This document shows positions 1 to 11,184 of a stretch of 64,000 bases of DNA, in pieces. Both the position numbers and the translations under genes were made by a program. Location of the stretch: contig JAKZZE010000002.1 of assembly GCA_024220505.1 (NCBI GenBank), positions 2,170,001-2,234,000 of the forward strand, in the 5' to 3' direction. Positions within the stretch are counted from its first letter, which is position 1, and each line of letters opens with the position of its first letter. A model generated the notes under the pieces. That model had not been told where the DNA came from. It was given only the letters and a program-made list of their open reading frames with translations, and made no database searches. Source of the DNA: Rhizopus arrhizus (taxonomy: Eukaryota; Mucoromycota; Mucoromycetes; Mucorales; Rhizopodaceae).

Positions 1-428
1 TAATTAAAGAATGAAAGAAAAGCTCCTGTAGGATTTTTGGGCAAAAAGGTCCTCACAATCTTTCTAAACTAATTGACAAAGAGGCTGTTTTTAGTATGTT
101 TTTGTAATAGACCAATTCGGGATCATAACTATATTCTTTGTGTAAAAATAATGACCATCTTAGGATCAACAACCAAATAAAAATAATAGAAAATAAAGAG
201 GGTTATGAGCTCCATAAACGACACATGAAATTAAAGGAACTTTTGTCACACAATTTTTTTTCATTTTGCTAATTGTGTAAAAAAATAAGCAGAAGAGATG
301 GGGGTAAGTCGAATCGAGAACCTTCGTTGTAACACAAATGGCTTAAGCTATTTTTTAATTTAGTCTTTCTTTCTTTCTCTCCTCTTTTTCCTCTTTTCTT
401 CTGTATCTTTTACTTTATTTTATAGAAA
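1..428. other. 5' flank of the first kelch gene
   Basis: AT-rich upstream DNA with no gene that I can support. The last 70 bases before the start codon are a pyrimidine-rich CT/T tract, a common feature just upstream of fungal start codons, so this probably holds the promoter and 5' leader of the kelch gene. No TATA box or other specific site can be named with confidence. Confidence 0.4.
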
Positions 429-3400
429 ATGAAGCCAAGACTATTTCTTATTTCACTTTTTATTACACACACATATGCTTATTTCTATAAAAGCGGATTT
501 ATGACAAGCCTTCCTTTTCAAGGAGCCATGGCAACAGCACAAAGAAATAATTCTCTTTTACTATTCGGTGGCGAAAATGCTACATCACATTATACAAACA
601 CTTTTTACCAGTTAACACAAACATCATCAACTTACGATTGGTCTACGGTACCTCAAACAAATACACCGCCAGGCGTTTCTTATGCACAGGCCGTAGTAGC
701 AAATAATAATAACGATATGTATGTGATGGGAGGTCTATCCAATGCGACCTCAGTTCAAGATACTCTCTTACAGTACTACAAGTATTCGTTCAATTCACAG
801 TCTTGGACAGCCGCATCGACTAACAATCTGACTAACGCAACAGGGGTGCCTTCCAATCGTTACCTTTTTTCAGCCACTTATGATGGAGCTAATACAATCT
901 ACATCTATGGTGGTGTTACTGTCTTTACGAAAAATATACTTGCTGATTTTTACAAGTTTGATATTACTACCGGTACATTTACTGAGTTGCCTAATCCAAA
1001 TCTCTTTCGTTATGGTCATACTGCCTCTTATTTGAGGTAAAGAAAAAGGTCAAAAAAAAAGAGGCTATTTTTAACCATACTTTAACATTACTAGTAATGG
1101 TCAACTTGTTATTTTGGGAGGTATGGTGCTTGTGAATCAAAGTGGACAGATGAACTCTATTTTAGCACCCATGAATCAAATTATGATCTACAATACAAAA
1201 TCAAACTCATGGAGCATGAAAGAGGCAGCTGCTAATAATGGTACACTTCCTTCTACAAGATCAAATCATAATGCTGCTGTCAGTAAGTAAACTCATACCG
1301 CATGTATATTTTTATAATTATTCTAATTTTGTCATTTTTATAAATAGCTTCGGATAATAAAATTATCATCTTTGGAGGTAAAACAGTGTAGTGATATGAA
1401 ATCATACTATATTTATAACGTTTTGCGTCCATTTTAGGTGATAATCAAGCTCCACAAAGAAATAAAATGTATTTGAATGCTTTTGCTATTTTGGATACAA
1501 GTTCTTGGGCTTGGACTATGCCTGCTGTGAATGGCATCCCTCCTGCTCGCCGTACGTTAGCTTCTGGTGCTATTTTAGACGGAAGTCACCTTACTATCGC
1601 ATTTGGTAAAACAAATAGATAAACATAATCATGTGAGTCAAGCTAAAGGATTTTGATCTATTTATAGGTGAAGGACTAAATAATTATTATAACGATGTAA
1701 ACGTATTGGACATCAGTACAAATTCTTGGCTTCAGTCTTTCAGCACTTCAAATTCATCCAGCTCATCATCTCTTTCTGGCGGTATAATCGCTGGTATCGT
1801 TATTGCTTGTGTAGTCGTTGCCCTTATTGTCTTGTTCTTGCTCTGGAGATTCCAAACTTATATACGATGGCTGTTCATGCGTATCCACAAAGATATCTGG
1901 AAGCCACGGTATGTCTTTTTCTCTCTTTCTTTCTTTTTTTTTTCTCTTTTTTTTTTAATCTTGAATATTTTTCAAGAAAAACTCACTTTCTTCTTTTCTT
2001 GTTTTTAGTACCGGTGAGCCTCTTTGGGCTGAGACTACAAGAATTGTATTCCAAATCTTCTTATTGTTCATTTTCACAGTCTTTCTTGTTTTTGTGATTC
2101 GCCAAGCTATTGATAGCCCGAACGTTACTCAAACTATTGAGCAAGGGGCAGCCGAAGTCGATGTACCAGGTAAGAAAAGCTGGACTAAAATGAAAAAAGG
2201 TTTTATTCATCTTACTTTTATTTAGACATTAGATTTTGCTTTGACGGGTTCCCCAATTATCCAGAAACAGACAGTAGAGCCAATGGTATTGCTTGTTCAA
2301 CTGACATGGGCTATTCTTGCAACTCATTCGTTCAGACCTTGGATATGAACATATTTACACCTGTCTTTTCTGATAGTTTAGGAGCTGTATCCTGTTACTT
2401 GTTTAAGCCACCTTCTGATTTTGTGCTTACTGGAACATTAGGGAATAACAACGGATCCCGCTTGCTATTCACCTTTTTTGGTGACACATCCATCACTTAT
2501 GGCCGTATCCACGTCTCAATCTATCCACAAAGAATGGACCCCAACTTGATTGTCTATGGTCTTCCCAACAATGTCTTGATGAGTGAAGCCGATGTTTTGA
2601 ACTGGCAAAATAATGAAAGAAACGATATCCAGGTCAATAATGTTTATGATATCCAACCATACACCTACAGTGCCCTTTCTTATACACTTGTCGATCATCG
2701 CTATTTGCAAAGCGATGGATGGAATTATGTCGGTTTCTTGCCCATCACAAACTCAACTCCCGAAGTCGAGACGACCTTCCGTGAAGAATCACCGAATCCA
2801 AACTATACTAAAACTCACGCCGATCTTGGTTTCTTTGCCGTATATCCTGAGAAATTTGTGACGACAACCAAAAAGGAAGTCAAGATCTATACACTTGTGA
2901 ATGCCCTTGGTTTTGTCGGTGGTATCTTTGGTCTCTTGGTCGCAATTCAAACCTGGCTGTTTGGTTTCCGACCCCGATCCCCTTGGGGTGTTGTGCACCG
3001 ATGGAGCGTGGGCGATATGAAGAGATCCTTGCTTCGCGGGCTCCAGTCCAAGTTCAGAATTACAAATTCAGGAATTCCTCTTGTCCATCCTGTACATCAT
3101 CGATTTAGTATGACCGATCTGACACAAATCGAAGAGAACGAGACGCAGAGAATCACGCGTGTGGAAGAACGTATGCAAATGCTTGAAATGCTCTTCAAAG
3201 CTTACTATGTTGATGATGAAGTCTTTCGATCTTTGGATGATGCTAATAGGACCAAGCTATTACAAAACAATCCATCTCATCCGAATGAGACAAGAGCTCC
3301 TCTTCGCTCTCCTTCGAGCTATCTTGATGCACCAAAGACAGAAAAAGTGGTTGATGATGGATTTGCTGGCTCAAAGCCTGCCTCATTCACTAGACATGAT

Positions 3401-3511
3401 ACTGATGTCAGTTCGGCTTCTCATATTCCACTGACACAACGTAATTATCAACATGCTCCACCTTATCAGCCTGGTACTACTGTTCAGATGCATGATGATG
3501 ATGATTTGTAA
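429..3511 (+). CDS. Kelch-repeat multi-pass membrane protein, copy 1
   Basis: Seven exons join in phase: 429-1036, 1095-1282, 1348-1377, 1438-1605, 1668-1908, 2009-2169 and 2226-3511, giving 893 residues. The order is an N-terminal signal peptide (first about 18 residues, ending THTYA), a kelch propeller with repeated LLFGGEN, MYVMGGL, IYIYGG, LVILGG and IIIFGG strands, a Ser-rich linker, a membrane helix (SGGIIAGIVIACVVVALIV), a second helix after KPRTGEPLWAETTR, a probably extracellular Cys-containing domain, a third helix (LVNALGFVGGIFGLLVAIQ), then FRPRSPWG and a cytosolic tail with a short coiled coil around ERMQMLEMLFKAYY. The function is unknown; I infer a surface or secretory-pathway receptor or adaptor. 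Exon 3 is only 30 nt. Tandem paralogue of the gene at 4983-7974. Confidence 0.85.
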
Positions 3512-4982
3512 TAAGCGGTTATATATAATTTTAATAAAATATAAAGTATGAGTTATTAAAAAAACTATTATTCTTAAGATGTTCAAAAGGTCTATAGCTT
3601 TGTTCACTTATTGAATCCTACAATAAACGTATTTTATACTATATGCTATGTGAACATGTTTGATTTATAGAAACACCATATTGATACGATATCTCAATCA
3701 TCAGGGTATGGTTATATAGTAATATGCCAGTATTTACATGTGTCATGAATATTAAACCAAACTATTTTCTAAATGAAATTATTGAAAAACGACATGAAAG
3801 AAATAGACATGTTCTTCTTGATAAACGTTCTGGCGCTTTTCTCCCTCTCTTCCAGAGACAACAATAATGAAATTAAATAAGAGAGGTTATCGTTTTATCT
3901 ATTTTAAATGACATTCTTCTTTCATTTCATCATTGCTTTGCCAGAGCCGCGTATTTATTTTTAAGTTTTTAATACTTTTTACAGTCGACAAAATGATCTC
4001 TTTTCTACTTCAGGAGAAAAGGTCCTTATTTTTTTATGGCTGATTTTGGAGGATTATAATGATAGATACTGCTGCTTATCTAAGTTACAAACTGCCAAAC
4101 AATCCTATATAATCAAACTTTAAAATTCAATGCATTTGTTCTTTAGCTTCTAAACTGTTCATCTGGTGGTATGGTAGACAATAGAGACAAAAGTTTCTCA
4201 AAGACATTCCTGGTCTAATAAGAAGCCATATCTTGCTATTGGTTTGCAGTGATGGTTGGATCGTCAAGATGGATTGGAACAAATATCTTGATTGGTAAAG
4301 CAGTTTTAGTTCCAATAAAGCTCAACAAGTTGATGACAATCTATATGGAGCCTTCTTCCTTCTGTAAACCGAATTCCTGGTGGCTGTGATATCTGCGCTG
4401 TAGTACAATAAACATCATAGTACTCTAAACATAAAAAAATTGACGGTAGTTAGAGAATATGAGTTGAACTCTTCGAGAAATTAATACATACCCAAGGCAA
4501 GATTATTTCCTATAGATCACAGCCATAAGACAATGAAAAAAAATTTTAAGAGTAATATTAAATAGCTAATGGCCTTAAACTTGTTTTATTCATTTTGTTT
4601 GTGGCTCATCTTGAAGAAAAAAAGTCTTACAAGCTGCGCTCTCCGTGTTCCAATTTTCAAACGCCACAAACTTCAAACATCAACATGAGGTATGCATTGT
4701 AGAACAATAAAAATATCAAGACATTTCTTCTCTTTTTGAAGCCGTTGATTTCCTTTCATAAATGTTAATTAAGCTACTAAAAGTAACATGTAATACCGCT
4801 AAAGATAAAGTTTTCAAATACTAGCACCAAAGAAATATATATTTTGGTACAAATGGAAGACTTCGAATTGATAATAAAAACCAGATTTAAAATGGGCTTT
4901 GTTACACTATATTTTAATTACATAAAAATAACATTAGGTTCCTTTTCTTCCTTCGATCATCTTTAGATATACTTAATAAAGA
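3512..4982. other. Spacer between the tandem kelch genes
   Basis: AT-rich spacer of about 1.5 kb. It holds the 3' end of copy 1, a decayed minus-strand coding segment at about 4110-4430 (listed separately) and the upstream region of copy 2. The start-proximal sequences of the two genes are nearly identical from the ATG onward, but the upstream flanks are not obviously similar, so any duplication of the promoter has diverged. Confidence 0.4.
4110..4430 (-). pseudogene. Decayed protein-coding fragment between the kelch genes
   Basis: Minus-strand translation gives protein-like stretches in neighbouring frames: PPGIRFTEGRRLHIDCHQ then VELYWN in one frame, and KTALPIKIFVPIHLDDPTIT followed by DMASY and VFEKLLSLLSTIPPDEQFRS in another. 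Two in-frame TAG codons and one frame change break it, and there is no start codon. The family is not identified. It looks like the remnant of a multi-copy or mobile gene that landed between the kelch duplicates. A chance open frame is the alternative, but continuous amphipathic composition over about 90 codons argues against it. Confidence 0.35.
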
Positions 4983-7974
4983 ATGAATCCAAGACTATTT
5001 CTTATTTCACTTTTTATTACACACACATATGCTTATTTTCACCGAAATGGATTTATGGAGAATTTACCATATCAGGGAGCCATTGCTACAGCACAAAGAA
5101 ATAATTCTCTTTTACTATTCGGTGGCGAAAATGCTACATCACATTATACAAATACTTTTTATCAGCTAACACAAACATCATCAACTTACGATTGGTCTAC
5201 GGTACCTCAAACAAATACACCACCAGGCGTTTCTTATGCACAGGCCGTAGTAGTAAACAACAGTAATGATATGTATGTGATAGGAGGAATGGATCAGGAT
5301 ACTTTAGGCCAAATGGCTCCCTTACAGTACTACAAGTATTCGTTCGATTCACAGTCTTGGACAGCCGCATCGACTAACAATCTGACTAACGCAACAGGGG
5401 TACCTCTCAATCGTTACCTTTTTTCAGCTACTTATGACGGAAATAACACTATTTACATCTTTGGTGGAAGGATATACCTGTTTAGTACACTACCCTATTT
5501 CCATAAATTTGATATTTCTACTGGTCAATTCACCGAGCTGCCTGGCCCAGGTGTCAGTTGCTCAGGTCACACAGCCTCTTATTTAAGGTAAAAAAGAAAG
5601 AAAAGAAAAAAGAAAAAAAAAAAAAAAAGAAAAGGTTAATAAAGAGTTACTTTTGAACTTAAATTTAGTACTGGTCAGCTTGTTATTTTGGGTGGTGCTG
5701 TCTCTCCAATTTCGGGTAACAATTCATATGATGCTTTGACACCCATGAATCAAACAATGGTTTACGATACAATCACAAATACATGGAGTACAAAAACTAT
5801 TACCTCGAATAACGATACGTTTCCTTCCTCAAGGATGGCCCATAATGCAGTTGTCAGTATGTGGATAAAAAGAGATAGACATGATGTGTACAAGCATCTT
5901 AACTGTGTTGTTTTGGTATATAGCTTCTGATAACAACATCATAATTTTTGGAGGTACCAATATATGCATATGGTAAATAACATGTTTGCATTTTTTGTAA
6001 CATTCCCATTTGCATAGGTACTAATTTAGAAGGGCAGCAAGACAAGGAGTACTTTAATTCTTTGGCTATTTTGGATACAAATTCTTGGACTTGGACTGTG
6101 CCCAACGTGCAAGGTATCCCTCCTGTTGGACGAACTTTAGCCTCTGCTGGTATTTTAGATGGAAAGCATCTTACAGTTGCATTTGGTAAAAAGAAGGAGA
6201 TTTAAGAATCTAAGTATTGTAAAATAGTTTAAGCTTTCGTTATCTTTATAGGCATGTCATTAAATAGTTTCTATAACGATGTAAATGTATTGAATATCAG
6301 CACAAATACTTGGCTTCAGTCTTTCAGCACCGAAGGATCACATAGTCTATCCAACTCATCATCTCTTTCTGGCGGTATAATCGCTGGTATCGTTATTGCT
6401 TGTGTGGTCGTTGCCCTTATTGTCTTGCTCTTGCTCTGGAGATTCCAAACTTATATACGATGGCTGTTCATGCGTATCCACAAAGACATCTGGAAGCCAC
6501 GGTATGTCTTTTTTTTTTTTCTCTTTTTTTTTAATCTTGAATATTTTTCAAGAAAAACTCACTTTCTTTTCTTGTTTTTAGTACCGGTGAGCCTCTTTGG
6601 GCTGAGACTACAAGAATTGTATTCCAAATCTTCTTATTGTTCATTTTCACAGTCTTTCTTGTTTTTATGATTCGTCAAGTCATCAACAGTCCAAACGTTA
6701 CCCAATCTATTGAAGAGCAAGTGGACACAGTGAGTATACCAGGTAAGAAAGAAGCGGCTGTGATAAGACAAGGTCTGCTCATTCTTTTTGTTTATTTAGA
6801 CATTCGATTCTGTTTTGAGGGATATACCGATGACCCGGACATAACCCACAACCCCGGTGTTGACTGCCAGACCGAATCAGGTTACTCTTGCAACTTACAT
6901 ATTCAGAAATTGGATATGAGTAGATTTACACCTGGTTATACAGGAAGTTCAGGACAAACAACCTGTTTCTTGTTCAGACCACCTCCTGACTTTGTACTCT
7001 CATCTACTGAAGGGTACAGCAATGGATCCCGACTAATATTCACTTTCTTTGACAATTCCAGCGTCATTGAAGGTAGCATACAAGTCTCCATCTATCCGCA
7101 AAACACAGATCCGAACCTGATTGTCTATGGTCTTTCTAATGAAGTCCATATGGATGAAGATGCTATTTCCAGTTGGAAGATGAACGAGATAAATAATATT
7201 CAAATCAACAATGTCTATAACCTTGAGCCGCCTATGGGAGGTGCACTTTCTTATACCTTTGTTAATCATCACTATTTGCAAAACAATGCATGGAACTATG
7301 TTGGATTTTCACCCATCACGAACTCTACCGTCGACATAAGAACTGCATTCAGTTCAAAAACTCTCTATGCAAGTTTTAACGACACTAGGAGTCAGCTCAT
7401 TGTATATCCCGAAAGATTTGTAAACATGACAGACAAGGAGGTCAAGATCTACACGCTTGTGAACGCGTTTGGTTTTATGGGTGGTATCTTTGGTCTCTTT
7501 GCTACCCTCCAGGCTTGCTTATTTGGCTTTCGACCTCGATCCCCTTGGGGTTTCGTGCACCGATGGAGTGTGGGTGGCATGAGAAGGTCCCTATTTCGTG
7601 GGCTTCAGTCCAACTTTAAAAAGACAGATTTTGGTATTCCTCTTGTAGAACCTGTTCGGCCCTATACGGCTAACGTGGTGCAAACGGAGGAAAATGAGGC
7701 GCAGCGTATGGTACGCATGGAAGGACGTATACAGATGCTCGAGGCACTTCTTAAATCTTATTATGTTGATGATGAAGTCTTTGAATCTGTGAAACAAGCT
7801 AATCTACATTGTAAAGATGAACCACTTGATAGCCCTTTAGTCATGAATGATAAATTGAAAGTGGAAAAGATGGGAAACAATGACTCTACAAATTCATGGT
7901 CACCTTCGTATGACGACCGTGAGATCGATTCTAATTCTGTTTCTCATATACCACTAACCCGGTTAGATCATTAG
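4983..7974 (+). CDS. Kelch-repeat multi-pass membrane protein, copy 2
   Basis: Seven exons, phase-matched to copy 1: 4983-5587, 5669-5856, 5924-5953, 6018-6185, 6252-6501, 6582-6742 and 6800-7974, giving 858 residues. The layout is the same: signal peptide, kelch propeller, Ser-rich linker, three membrane helices, and a cytosolic tail with coiled coil (EGRIQMLEALLKSYYVDDEV) that ends SHIPLTRLDH, whereas copy 1 has a longer tail. Exons 2, 3, 4 and 6 have the same length in both copies, including the 30-nt microexon. Identity is uneven: the first exon, the first-helix exon, the following intron and exon 6 are nearly identical, while much of exon 7 is clearly diverged. Function unknown; expressed pairing or hetero-oligomers are possible but not shown. 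Confidence 0.85.
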
Positions 7975-8194
7975 ATCTCATAATATTAATTCTTTATTTT
8001 AACGCATATAATCTTTATAATAAAATCAAATTGTAAAAAAGAAGCTTTTTCGCTTTTTGTTTGATCCCTGTACGGACTTTAAATAAGTGACTCACTATTT
8101 TCCCTGTAACATTTTTTTCAACTCTTTTTTCCTATCTTATTTTCTTCTCCCTTTCCTTCTTTTTTCTTTTTTCTATCACAAAAAAAAAGAACCA

Positions 8195-10696
8195 ATGGAA
8201 GACCTTATTCCTATTTTTACTAAAATCGGTTTATCCGAACAAAAAGCCAAAGATACTGCCAAAAATAAGAAATTAGCCCCTACTTTAGAAACAGTTATCA
8301 ATGAAGCCCAAGTGCGCGAGACAGGTTGTGAAAAGGAGAAGGGTATCCTTTTATACAATTTGGCCTCTACTGTCACCAAAGATGCTTTGACTCATCTTGG
8401 ATTCATTGTGAAGAAGATCATGGTGGGTGACTTGAAGACAACAGACCAGGTTCAAGGTAAACAAAGAAAGCAACTATTTTCAAAAGACACTTATCACGTA
8501 TGCCAATAGCTGCCATCAAGTTTAGTGAAGAAGGTTTTAAAGAAGAAGAATTTGATGCTGCTACAGGTGTTGGTAAGTGAATGAAGATGACTCACATATA
8601 TACATATCCTCACATGATCTACAGGTGTTATTGTCAGTCCTGAAGAAATCAAAGCGGCAGTGAACGAATACATTGAATCCAACAAGGAAAATATTGTTAA
8701 CAACCGATACAAAACATTAGGTCCCACCTTAGCCAACACCCGACGTATGCCATCCCTTCGTTGGGCTGATGGTGGAAAGATCAAGGATGAAGTAGAAGCA
8801 CAATTCCTTGCCCTCTTGGGTCCTAAAGACGAACGTGATGCTCCTCAAAAGAAAAAGAAGGAAGCCAAACCAGCAGCAGCAGCAGCAAAGGGTGAAAAGA
8901 AGGTAGAAGAAAAACAAGTGGATCTTACCAAGACGTTCTTTGAAGGTGAACTTGGCAAGTTACATAAACCTGGAGGAAACAAACAAATTAAGCCTGAATT
9001 AATGGAAGAGCACTTGAAGACGACAGGAGGTAAAGTAGTTACCCGTTTCCCACCTGAGCCGAACGGATACCTTCACATTGGTCATGCCAAGGCAATCAAT
9101 GTCAATTTTGGTTACGCAAAGGCACACGGCGGTGTGACATATCTTAGATACGATGATACCAACCCAGAGGCTGAAGAGGAAAAATACTTTGTCTCCATTC
9201 TCGAGACTGTCCGCTGGCTCGGCTTTGAACCTTTCAAGATTACTTATTCCAGTGATTATTTCCAGGAACTGTTTGATTTGGCTGTTCGATTGATCAAGAA
9301 GGGATTGGCCTATACCTGTCAGTGTACACCTGAAGAGATCAACGCCTGTCGTGGTGGTAAAGATCATGGTGAACGTCGTGCGTGTGAACACCGTGAGAGA
9401 CCGATCGAGGAAACTCTTGATCAATTCATGAAGATGAAAGAAGGCCGCTATAAGGAAGGTGAGATCACGCTCCGTATGAAGATGGACTTGACCAGTGGTA
9501 ACCCTCAATTTTGGGACTTGATCGCTTACCGTGTCATGTACACTCCTCACTTCCGTACCCATGACGCCTGGTGCATTTACCCCACTTATGATTTCACACA
9601 CTGTCTTGTTGATTCCTTTGAAAACATCACCCACTCACTCTGTACTACTGAATTTAGACAATCTCGTGAAAGTTATTATTGGTTGGTCGATGCTGTTGAG
9701 GTCTATAAGCCTGTTCAGTGGGAATATGGCCGTTTGAACGTGAATGGTACTATCATGTCCAAGAGAAAGATCTTGAAGATGGTAAACAACAACTATGTTA
9801 GCGACTGGGATGATCCTAGACTTTACACCTTAGTCGGCATCCGTCGTCGTGGTGTTCCTCCTGAAGCTATCAACAGTTTCGTGCTCGAACTTGGTGTGAC
9901 GACCAGTTTGACCTCGATCGATATTGCTCGTTTCGACAACAAGGTACGTGAATACCTTGACAAGACTACCCCTCGTTTGATGGCCATTCAAGACCCAGTG
10001 CGTGTCGTGTTGATCAACGTGCCTGATGACTTTGTAGAAGAAGTAGTGGTGCCCAACAAGCCTAGAGACCCTGCTATGGGTGAACACAAAGTACCTTTTG
10101 CCAAGGTGCTCTATATTGATCGCTCTGATTTCCGTGAGCAAGATGCCAAGGGATACTTCCGTTTAGCACCCGGTAAGTCTGTTGGCTTGCTCTATGCCAA
10201 ACACCCTATCCACTGTGTCAGTTATAAGAAGGATGCCGAGGGTAAGGTGACTGAGATTGAGTGCGTTTATGAAAATGAAGGCGAATTCAAAAAACCCAAG
10301 ACATACATTCACTGGGTTGCCGAGTCAGCTAAACACAATTCGCCTGTCAAGATTGACGAACTTCGTGTGTACGAAAGATTGTTCAAGCACGATATTCCCG
10401 ATAGTGTTGAAGGTGGCTATTTGAACGATATCAATGAAAACTCACTAGAGGTTGTCAAAGGAGCTATTGCTGAAGTTGGTATTTATGATCACATTGCTGA
10501 ATGGGTCAAGAAGACAAATGGAGGCAAAGATAAAGAAAGCATGCGCTGGCAATTCACTCGTACAGGCTATTTCTGTTTAGATAAGGATACTGAATTGGAT
10601 GCTGAATTGATTCTTGCTGGTAAAGTAAAGGAAGGATTGAGCAAGATTATTGTCAACCGTACAGTTTCACTTAAAGAAGATGCTGAAAAGCAATAA
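8195..10696 (+). CDS. QARS: Glutaminyl-tRNA synthetase, cytosolic
   Basis: Attaches glutamine to tRNA-Gln in the cytosol. Exons 8195-8456, 8510-8572 and 8625-10696 give 798 residues, normal for the eukaryotic enzyme. The N-terminal helical tRNA-binding domain starts MEDLIPIFTKIGLSEQ and is followed by a Lys/Ala-rich linker. The class I catalytic domain has the HIGH motif in PEPNGYLHIGHAKAIN and the KMSKS-like loop in GTIMSKRK, then the C-terminal beta-barrel anticodon-binding domain. The start is the ATG at 8195, directly after an A-rich leader (AAAAAAAAGAACC); the upstream in-frame segment is a T/C-rich leader with no ATG. The stop lies 179 bp from the end of the convergent zinc-ribbon gene. 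Confidence 0.97.
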
Positions 10697-10875
10697 ATAA
10701 AAAGTTTTGTTTCTTTTTTTTAATATAAAAAATGTTTTTAATGCCAAATGAAAAAGAAGGAGAAAGGGTATTAAAGTAGAATAATGATAAGGGAAAGATG
10801 AGATAGAAAAGATTACAGACGTGAATAATAATGTATGAATATATGTATAATGTGTATGATGATGATGTATGTAAT

Positions 10876-11184
10876 TTAAGGATAATAGGAAATAGGAGAA
10901 GAACGTTCAAAGGATATATCGTCATTTGAAGTTTCAGACAAGTAACGTTCTAATTCTACCGATTCTCTTGCGTTCTCTGGCAATGTTTGATTTTTCCATT
11001 TACACTGTGAACATTCATATCGAACACTTGAGTTTTCTGAGATGCGTTTGTTCAATAATACAAATGATTTTTCTGATCTTGTCAATTGAACAGAGGTTTG
11101 ATGTTTGCATTTAGGGCATGGATGATAGGCTTGTTCAAGTGATATCTTTTTGCCGGAATTTGATAATATAATAAATCCACTCAT
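10876..11184 (-). CDS. Small zinc-ribbon protein
   Basis: A single-exon protein of 102 residues starting MSGFIILSN. A zinc ribbon is formed by CPKC near residue 26 and CSQC about 35 residues later, resembling the fungal zinc-ribbon proteins usually annotated zinc_ribbon_15. The tail is acidic and Ser-rich (SETSNDDISFERSSPIS). It probably binds one zinc ion; role unknown. Start chosen at the first ATG (11184); a few upstream codons are open but lack an ATG. Convergent with the glutaminyl-tRNA synthetase gene, so the 3' untranslated regions probably overlap or abut. Confidence 0.7.
   Translation of the reverse strand: MSGFIILSNSGKKISLEQAYHPCPKCKHQTSVQLTRSEKSFVLLNKRISENSSVRYECSQCKWKNQTLPENARESVELERYLSETSNDDISFERSSPISYYP

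Noticed and set aside
8087..8194. N-terminal extension of the glutaminyl-tRNA synthetase
   Set aside because: The in-frame extension starts with GTG and encodes a Phe/Leu/Ser-rich run from a T/C-rich leader. The ATG at 8195 gives the normal conserved N-terminus.
9830..10141. Minus-strand open frame inside the glutaminyl-tRNA synthetase gene
   Set aside because: It is a shadow of a highly conserved coding exon, as is the one at 8999-9634.
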